Below are positions 7,228-11,556 of a stretch of 11,556 nucleotides of DNA, one piece after another. Position 1 is the first letter of the stretch, and each line of letters begins with the position of its first letter. Source of the DNA: Fusibacter_D sp033549245. Its GTDB lineage: Bacteria > Bacillota > Clostridia > Peptostreptococcales > Acidaminobacteraceae. The position numbers and the translations under genes are program-made. Below the pieces are notes generated by a model. The model was not told where the DNA came from and searched no databases. It worked only from the letters and a program-made list of their open reading frames with translations. Location: positions 1 to 11,556 of the forward strand of contig JAWSUW010000120.1 in NCBI GenBank assembly GCA_033549245.1, written 5' to 3'.

Positions 7228-8988
7228 ATGTTAAGAAAAACGAAAATAGTATGTACCATTGGCCCGGCCAGTGAAGGAAAAGAAATTTTTAAAGAATTGG
7301 TAAAAAATGGTTTGAATGTAGCCCGTTTGAATTTCTCACACGGTGACCACCAAGAACATCTCGCAAGAATTGAAATGATCAAAGAAGTCCGTGAGGAGCT
7401 CGGCATGCCTGTGGCAATTTTGCTCGATACCAAAGGACCGGAAATCAGAACTGGAAAATTCCTCGAGCCTGTTTATACATTGGTTGATGGACAGGAATTT
7501 TTGTTGACGACAGATGACATAGTAGGAGATCAAACCAAATGTCAGATTTCATACAAAGGACTTCCAAATGATGTGAAAATTGGCGGCAAGATCTTGATTG
7601 ATGACGGTTTGATTGAGCTGGAAGTACTTGAAAAAACTGAAACAACAATTCTCACGAAAGTACTTAATGCTGGCGATATCAAAAATAACAAAGGTGTCAA
7701 CGTTCCAGGTGTGAGTATCAATTTACCGGCAATCACACAAAAAGATATCGGAGACATTGTCTTTGGTATTGAAAACGGAATAGATTTCATCGCAGCATCT
7801 TTTATAAGAAAAGCAGCCGATGTCCTTGAAATCAGAAGAGTACTTGAAGAAAATAAAGCTCATGAAATTCATATCATTTCAAAGATAGAAAACCAGGAGG
7901 GTGTTGACAATTTAGAAGATATCCTTGAGGTTTCCGATGGACTCATGGTTGCGAGAGGTGACCTTGGCGTTGAAATTCCTACTGAAATGGTGCCGATTGT
8001 TCAAAAGCAAATGATAGAACTTTGTAATCGTGAAGGAAAACCTGTCATCACAGCAACGCAAATGTTGGACTCTATGATGAGAAATCCTAGACCAACTAGA
8101 GCAGAGGCCACTGACGTTGCAAATGCTATTTTCGATGGTACTGACGCAGTTATGCTTTCAGGTGAGACTGCTGCGGGTAAGTATCCAATAGAAGCTGTAG
8201 TCACAATGGCTAAAATCGCGCACGAAGCAGAAAAAGCTTTGAATTATAAGGAAATGCTACAAAAAAGAATCCAATATTCCAAAGATTATGGTGTAACTTA
8301 TGCTGTAAGTCATGCCACAGCAACATCTGCACTTGAACTGGATGCGGCAGCGATCATTACTGCTACATCATCTGGATACACAGCTAAAAATGTATCTATG
8401 CTCAAGCCAAAAGCACCAATAATCGCTTGTACGATTTCTGATGCGGTTTGTAGAAAATTGGCATTGGTTTGGGGCGTATTCCCTCTCGTAATTGGCGATG
8501 TGACATCAACAGATAAGATTTTTGAGATTTCTGTTGATAAAGCTAAACATAATGGGTTCATCACAGATGGCGATTTGGTTGTCATTACTGCTGGAGTACC
8601 AGTTGGCGTATCAGGTGCAACCAATATCATGAAGATCCATTTGGTTGGAGAAGTATTGATCAAAGGTACGGGACTTGTAAAAGATTATATCAGAGGAAAT
8701 GTTTGCTTAGGCAACACTGCAGAAGATCTTGAAGGCAAATTCAAAGATGGGGACATCATAGTAGCTTCTTACACAGATAAAGACTTGGTGCCTTATATTG
8801 AGCGTTCATCAGGATTTATAGTAGAAGAGGGTGGATACACATCTCATGGAGCAATTGTCGCACTCAGCCTCAAGAAGCCTTGTGTGGTTGGTGCAAACAA
8901 TGCTACTGAACTGCTTAAAGATGGTATGGAGATTACACTAGATTCCACTAAGGGTATTGTTTACGCAGGCAAAGCACGTATGCTATAA
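7228..8988 (+). CDS. pyk: Pyruvate kinase with C-terminal PEP-utilizer domain
   Basis: This enzyme makes pyruvate and ATP from phosphoenolpyruvate and ADP, the last step of glycolysis. The 586-residue protein has the TIM-barrel A domain split by a B domain (about 70-170), a C domain (about 355-475), and an extra mobile PEP-utilizer domain (about 480-586). That extra domain is typical of Bacillus and Clostridia enzymes. Visible motifs are DTKGPEIRTG (67-76), SKIENQEG (218-225, with catalytic K219), MVARGDLGVEIP (240-251) and ATQMLDSM (276-283). E72 within GPEIRTG is the residue associated with potassium-dependent pyruvate kinases. The extra domain keeps the TSH motif with H540, the position of the phosphohistidine in true PEP-utilizing enzymes. 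AGGAGGA at 7217-7223 places the ATG at 7228. It is the third gene of a dnaE-pfkA-pyk series and is followed after 16 bases by the aldo/keto reductase. Confidence 0.97.
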   Translation: MLRKTKIVCTIGPASEGKEIFKELVKNGLNVARLNFSHGDHQEHLARIEMIKEVREELGMPVAILLDTKGPEIRTGKFLEPVYTLVDGQEFLLTTDDIVGDQTKCQISYKGLPNDVKIGGKILIDDGLIELEVLEKTETTILTKVLNAGDIKNNKGVNVPGVSINLPAITQKDIGDIVFGIENGIDFIAASFIRKAADVLEIRRVLEENKAHEIHIISKIENQEGVDNLEDILEVSDGLMVARGDLGVEIPTEMVPIVQKQMIELCNREGKPVITATQMLDSMMRNPRPTRAEATDVANAIFDGTDAVMLSGETAAGKYPIEAVVTMAKIAHEAEKALNYKEMLQKRIQYSKDYGVTYAVSHATATSALELDAAAIITATSSGYTAKNVSMLKPKAPIIACTISDAVCRKLALVWGVFPLVIGDVTSTDKIFEISVDKAKHNGFITDGDLVVITAGVPVGVSGATNIMKIHLVGEVLIKGTGLVKDYIRGNVCLGNTAEDLEGKFKDGDIIVASYTDKDLVPYIERSSGFIVEEGGYTSHGAIVALSLKKPCVVGANNATELLKDGMEITLDSTKGIVYAGKARML

Positions 8989-9004
8989 GATAAGGGAGAA
9001 TCTA

Positions 9005-10030
9005 ATGATCAGCAGAGCACTTGGAACAACAGGTCTTATTGTCAAGGCTGTAGGATTCGGTGGAATTCCAATCCAAAGAGTCGAGCAAGATGAAGTCAAT
9101 GCTATAATTGAAGCCATGATTGAAACGGGCATCAATTTTATTGATACCGCCAGGGGCTATACGGTAAGTGAATCATTTATCGGAAACGCCCTCTGTGATG
9201 GTAAACGCAGTAATTTTGTAATTGCTACCAAATCACCGGCCAAAGATTATGAACAAATGAAAGCTGACATAGAAACAAGCTTAAAAAACCTGAAAACGGA
9301 TTATATCGATCTTTACCAGTGCCATTTGGTGAAAGAAATGGATCAATATAGACAAATCCTATCTGAAAGTGGTGCTTATAAAGCATTGGTCGAGGCTAAA
9401 GCAGCCGGTAAAATCAGACACATCGGCATAACTTCCCATAGCGTGGATTTGCTTAATGAGGTCATTGATGATATGCCATTTGAAACGATTCAATTTCCTT
9501 ACAACATCATTGAGCGTCAAGCAGAAGAACTTTTCAAAAGGGCATCACAAAGGGGAATCGGAGTAATTGTAATGAAACCTCTCGCTGGTGGTGCACTCGA
9601 AAATGGAGAGCTCAGTTTGAAATTCATACTCAACAACCCAAATGTATCTGTGGTGATTCCTGGAATGGATAAAGTCACACAAGTTTATGAAAATTCAAAT
9701 GTGGCAAAGATGGATTTGACATTGACGGATTCTGAAAAAGAAGAGATTGAAAACATTAGAACAACGCTTGGAGAAACATTCTGTAGAAGGTGCGGTTACT
9801 GTCTACCATGTGTTCAGGGCATAGATATTCCAACTCAGTTTATACTAGAAGGTTATCTGACAAGATACAATATCAAGACGTGGGCAATCGATCGCTATTT
9901 CTCAATGGACATCAAATCGACAGATTGTATAGAATGCGGTGAATGTGAGCCTAGATGCCCATATGATCTTCCTATAAGAAAGATGCTTAGAAATGTGACA
10001 GATCAATTCGAAGTCCATAAAAATGTATAA
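9005..10030 (+). CDS. Aldo/keto reductase with C-terminal iron-sulfur domain
   Basis: This is a 341-residue predicted oxidoreductase of the COG1453 type. Residues 1-250 form an aldo/keto reductase barrel with the expected tetrad: D47 and Y52 in FIDTARGYT, K76 in IATKSP, and H107 in YQCHLV. Residues 260-318 add two cysteine groups. The first is C260, C263, C266 and C269 in CRRCGYCLPC. The second is C308, C311, C314 and C318 in CIECGECEPRCP, of ferredoxin [4Fe-4S] type. This suggests electron exchange with ferredoxin-like partners as well as NAD(P)H, in keeping with an anaerobe. The substrate is unknown. The start is the ATG at 9005, preceded by AGGGAG at 8993-8998. The frame extends upstream to 8957 only through the pyk coding sequence and lacks the conserved start there. 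It is the last gene of the run, 16 bases after pyk, and ends just before a terminator. Confidence 0.92.
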   Translation: MISRALGTTGLIVKAVGFGGIPIQRVEQDEVNAIIEAMIETGINFIDTARGYTVSESFIGNALCDGKRSNFVIATKSPAKDYEQMKADIETSLKNLKTDYIDLYQCHLVKEMDQYRQILSESGAYKALVEAKAAGKIRHIGITSHSVDLLNEVIDDMPFETIQFPYNIIERQAEELFKRASQRGIGVIVMKPLAGGALENGELSLKFILNNPNVSVVIPGMDKVTQVYENSNVAKMDLTLTDSEKEEIENIRTTLGETFCRRCGYCLPCVQGIDIPTQFILEGYLTRYNIKTWAIDRYFSMDIKSTDCIECGECEPRCPYDLPIRKMLRNVTDQFEVHKNV

Positions 10031-10034
10031 AGCA

Positions 10035-10075
10035 AAAGCCATCGTATACTGAAAAGTACACGGTGGCTTTTTTTT
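10035..10075 (+). terminator. Intrinsic terminator after the aldo/keto reductase
   Basis: Arms 10035-10050 and 10055-10070 pair over 16 positions, with 14 Watson-Crick pairs, one G-U wobble and one A-C mismatch. They close on a GAAA tetraloop (10051-10054) and run into eight T at 10068-10075. The structure begins 5 bases after the reductase stop and is 4 bases from the convergent minus-strand stop. On the minus strand the stem would be followed only by a short, interrupted T tract, so it may act weakly in that direction too. Confidence 0.9.
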
Positions 10076-10079
10076 AAGT

Positions 10080-10505
10080 TTAGTGCTTGCCAGTTGATTG
10101 AATGAAAAGCCCCAATATGACAACAACCATACCGAGAATGGTTTTATGATCAAGATCTCCGAAGAGCAAGTAATCTAAAAAGAAACCCATGGTCATTTGC
10201 CCAAGGAAAGGTAGAATCGCAATATGAATCGCCTTGATTCTAACCGCGTAATAATTCATCATTACTATTATAGATAGACCGAGGATACCACCCAAAAAGT
10301 ACTTTATGGAAATATCGTCGAGCTCAATTCCAGTGACCATAGGGGAAAGCAGAAGCATCAATATCATTCCGGTGACCAGTGCGAAAAAGTAATGATAAAA
10401 TGAAGTTTTAATTGTCCCCAAAACAAGACTGTTTCTCCCATTCATGATCGGTGTCACAGTGACTAAAAATCCGATAAAGATGGCAAGCAAGTATATTAAT
10501 ATCAT
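10080..10505 (-). CDS. Small DMT/YdcZ-family membrane protein, second of a pair
   Basis: This is a 141-residue, very hydrophobic protein with about five membrane segments (near 2-21, 36-55, 68-87, 92-112 and 121-137). It fits the DMT_YdcZ (DUF606) family of half-size putative exporters. Family-like features are an N-terminal segment with MNGRNS at 21-26, a GGILGLSIIVMMNYYAVR core (72-89), and an 'LPFLGQMTMGFFLDYLLFG' segment with the GQ...D pattern at 102-111. Substrates of this family are mostly unknown. The start is the ATG at 10505. On this strand AAGGAG (10517 to 10512) precedes it by 6 bases. The frame stays open further upstream to 10610, but that extension is hydrophilic, lacks a ribosome site and overlaps the partner gene. 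The first gene's stop overlaps this ribosome site, with 10 bases from that stop to this start, so the pair is probably coupled and may form a heterodimer. Confidence 0.87.
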   Translation of the reverse strand: MILIYLLAIFIGFLVTVTPIMNGRNSLVLGTIKTSFYHYFFALVTGMILMLLLSPMVTGIELDDISIKYFLGGILGLSIIVMMNYYAVRIKAIHIAILPFLGQMTMGFFLDYLLFGDLDHKTILGMVVVILGLFIQSTGKH

Positions 10506-10515
10506 ATTGGTCTCC

Positions 10516-10932
10516 TTAAAATAACATGATCCAAATTCCCAGGGACATAACACCAATCCCAATCCATTGTTTGTAGTGTGTTTTTGAAGCGGTTTTCCCA
10601 AGCAAACCATATTGGTCGATGACCAAAGAGGTCACAACTTGTCCCATCATAGTCAAAGCAATCATGAGAGTAACTCCGATTTCAGCCATGACAAAATTAT
10701 TGATGATGATGGTTAATGAGCCCATGACTCCCGGTAACATATAATGCCATTTGAATGGACTTGAGTTCGTATTCCTACCAAACAAGAACAAAGTGACTCC
10801 AAAAAACAAGACACCAATCCCGTGGTATACGACATTGCTTATATATGTGTTTGTAACCATACTCAACTGACCGTTAAAATAAATCATCAAGGACAATATG
10901 AGTCCCGTAAAATATGCTATCCATTTTGACAT
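10516..10932 (-). CDS. Small DMT/YdcZ-family membrane protein, first of a pair
   Basis: This is a 138-residue integral membrane protein of the DMT_YdcZ (DUF606) family with about five membrane segments (near 4-22, 33-52, 65-84, 86-106 and 121-138). The family core is clear: PGVMGSLTIIINNFVMAEIG (67-86) and MMGQVVTSLVIDQYGLLG (95-112), the GQ...SL.ID..GLLG pattern of these proteins. It is about half the length of a full DMT carrier, so it must pair, presumably with the adjacent gene; the two are clearly related in layout but diverged. The start is the ATG at 10932. GGGAG (10945 to 10941) precedes it by 8 bases. A TTG five codons upstream has no ribosome site and overlaps GGGAG, so I rejected it. 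It is divergent from the Crp/Fnr-type gene and shares its control region. Confidence 0.88.
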   Translation of the reverse strand: MSKWIAYFTGLILSLMIYFNGQLSMVTNTYISNVVYHGIGVLFFGVTLFLFGRNTNSSPFKWHYMLPGVMGSLTIIINNFVMAEIGVTLMIALTMMGQVVTSLVIDQYGLLGKTASKTHYKQWIGIGVMSLGIWIMLF

Positions 10933-10961
10933 TTTATTTTCTCCCAATATTCTATATGATT

Positions 10962-10967
10962 ATTATA
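10962..10967 (-). promoter_or_regulatory. -10 element of the transporter-pair promoter
   Basis: A perfect TATAAT reads on the minus strand from 10967 to 10962, about 30 bases before the ATG at 10932. At 17 bases' spacing the -35 slot (10985-10990) reads TATTTT, which is poor and lies inside the palindrome. The predicted start point is near 10955. A consensus -10 without a -35 is what an activator-dependent promoter looks like. Confidence 0.6.
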
Positions 10968-10984
10968 AAGGATGAATTTGTTGA

Positions 10985-11008
10985 AAAATATGACATATGT
11001 CATATTTT
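10985..11008. promoter_or_regulatory. Perfect 24-base palindrome, probable Crp/Fnr-type operator
   Basis: Every one of the 12 pairs about the centre between 10996 and 10997 matches. The core is ATGACATATGTCAT (10990-11003), with TGA and TCA separated by six bases as in Crp-type sites (TGTGA-N6-TCACA). The 14-base core also resembles a PrfA-type box. It lies between the divergent regulator and transporter pair. Its centre is about 41.5 bases upstream of the start point predicted for the pair and about 50 upstream of that predicted for the regulator. The likely ligand is the neighbouring regulator, so autoregulation is possible. Confidence 0.75.
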
Positions 11009-11030
11009 GAATGAAATATTTGTATTGATG

Positions 11031-11039
11031 TGATAAAAT
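11031..11039 (+). promoter_or_regulatory. Extended -10 element of the regulator promoter
   Basis: TGATAAAAT provides a TGn extension followed by a near-consensus TAAAAT, 20 bases before the ATG at 11060. The -35 position at 17 bases' spacing (11011-11016) reads ATGAAA and is weak, which an extended -10 can compensate. A start point near 11046 would leave a leader of only about 14 bases, just enough for the ribosome site. Confidence 0.45.
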
Positions 11040-11059
11040 ATCTGTTAGAGAGGTGTGAC

Positions 11060-11556
11060 ATGCATGTTATTGAAAACAGACGAATGCTTACAGATTATGT
11101 AGCGAGATACAACCTGGATGAAATATTGCCGGAAGCATTGATTGAAGTCGCAGAACTTTGCATCTATGAGCAAGGGGAGTCAATATTGACAGCGAATGAA
11201 ACCATGAATTACTTTTACTTTTTCATGAGCGGGAAACTCAAGATTTTTCAGGTTCATGAAAACGGTCGATCCCTTTTGATTCAATTTTACTCGAGATTTG
11301 ATTCTCTTGGGGAAGTTGAGTTCATGAATGATGTATTGACTACTTGTTCGGTTGTGGCTGTCAAGAATTCAGACCTTATAAGAATACCATTTGATTCAAT
11401 GAGATTGTTTGCAAAAGATCATCCACCTTTTCTGAGATATGTCATCAAATCACTTTCCACAAAATTGATTGCTGCAGATCAACATCATTCCTACAATTTG
11501 TTGTATCCAGTGAAAAATAGATTGTCCAGTTATCTAAAAGCGCATGTGGGCGAGGG
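11060..11556 (+). CDS. Crp/Fnr-family regulator, YeiL-like, cut by the window end
   Basis: The first 165 codons of a Crp/Fnr-type transcription factor are visible. Residues about 20-115 form the cyclic-nucleotide-binding-like beta roll, with 'YFYFFMSGKLKIFQVHENGRS' (from 51) and LGEVEFM (83-89). After it comes the long dimer helix (about 118-145). The segment YNLLYPVKNRLSSYL (145-159), which leads into the DNA-binding domain, is characteristic of YeiL-like members. The helix-turn-helix lies beyond the window. The arginine-containing R-S/T-A motif that binds cAMP in true Crp is absent (TTCSVVA, 94-100), so cAMP is an unlikely ligand. Cysteines at 34 and 96 are the only ones seen. AGAGGTG at 11049-11055 precedes the ATG. 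It is divergent from the YdcZ pair and probably controls it through the palindrome between them. Confidence 0.88.
   Translation, partial: MHVIENRRMLTDYVARYNLDEILPEALIEVAELCIYEQGESILTANETMNYFYFFMSGKLKIFQVHENGRSLLIQFYSRFDSLGEVEFMNDVLTTCSVVAVKNSDLIRIPFDSMRLFAKDHPPFLRYVIKSLSTKLIAADQHHSYNLLYPVKNRLSSYLKAHVGE

Noticed and set aside
8957..9004. Upstream extension of the aldo/keto reductase overlapping the end of pyk
   Set aside because: The 16 extra residues read through pyk coding sequence and have no family match, while the ATG at 9005 has a well-placed AGGGAG.
10506..10610. 35-residue N-terminal extension of the second YdcZ protein
   Set aside because: It is hydrophilic and antiparallel to nothing known, overlaps the partner gene, and the ATG at 10505 has AAGGAG 6 bases ahead.
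11025..11038. A TTGAT...ATAAA string resembling an Fnr site near the regulator promoter
   Set aside because: The second half does not match ATCAA and the spacing is wrong; it coincides with the extended -10 element, which explains it better.

Overview
This window looks like a chromosomal segment of a low-GC Gram-positive anaerobe, most likely a member of class Clostridia (Bacillota). The evidence is AT-rich coding with strong AGGAG-type ribosome sites and TTG starts, and the Clostridia-style order nudix–whiA–(lipoprotein)–dnaE–pfkA–pyk. A pyruvate kinase with the extra C-terminal PEP-utilizer domain and an aldo/keto reductase carrying iron-sulfur cysteines also fit. I cannot name a genus.

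Bases 1-10030 are one tightly packed plus-strand run that probably starts upstream of the window. It holds the tail of an unidentified upstream gene, a Nudix hydrolase, the WhiA regulator, an orphan YnjB-like substrate-binding lipoprotein that overlaps whiA by 4 bases, replicative DNA polymerase DnaE, 6-phosphofructokinase, pyruvate kinase and a ferredoxin-like aldo/keto reductase. Gaps between genes range from a 4-base overlap to 36 bases, and I see no internal terminator. A strong intrinsic terminator at 10035-10075 closes the run. Replication polymerase and two control-point glycolytic kinases therefore probably share a transcript.

Bases 10080-11556 form a separate accessory module. Two small minus-strand membrane proteins of the DMT/YdcZ (DUF606) family lie head to tail. 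They are divergent from a plus-strand Crp/Fnr-family regulator resembling YeiL, which the window edge cuts before its DNA-binding domain. The 127-base divergent region holds a perfect 24-base palindrome with the TGA-N6-TCA spacing of Crp-type operators. Its centre lies about 41.5 bases upstream of the start point predicted for the transporter pair, and that promoter has a perfect TATAAT but no convincing -35. This is the geometry of class II Crp/Fnr activation.

The points most worth a second look are that operator module, a phosphofructokinase in which three conserved fructose-6-phosphate contacts appear substituted, the orphan lipoprotein inside a housekeeping operon, and the physical joining of dnaE to pfkA-pyk. 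Nothing here looks like a mobile element, CRISPR array, tRNA or rRNA. Most genes belong to known families.
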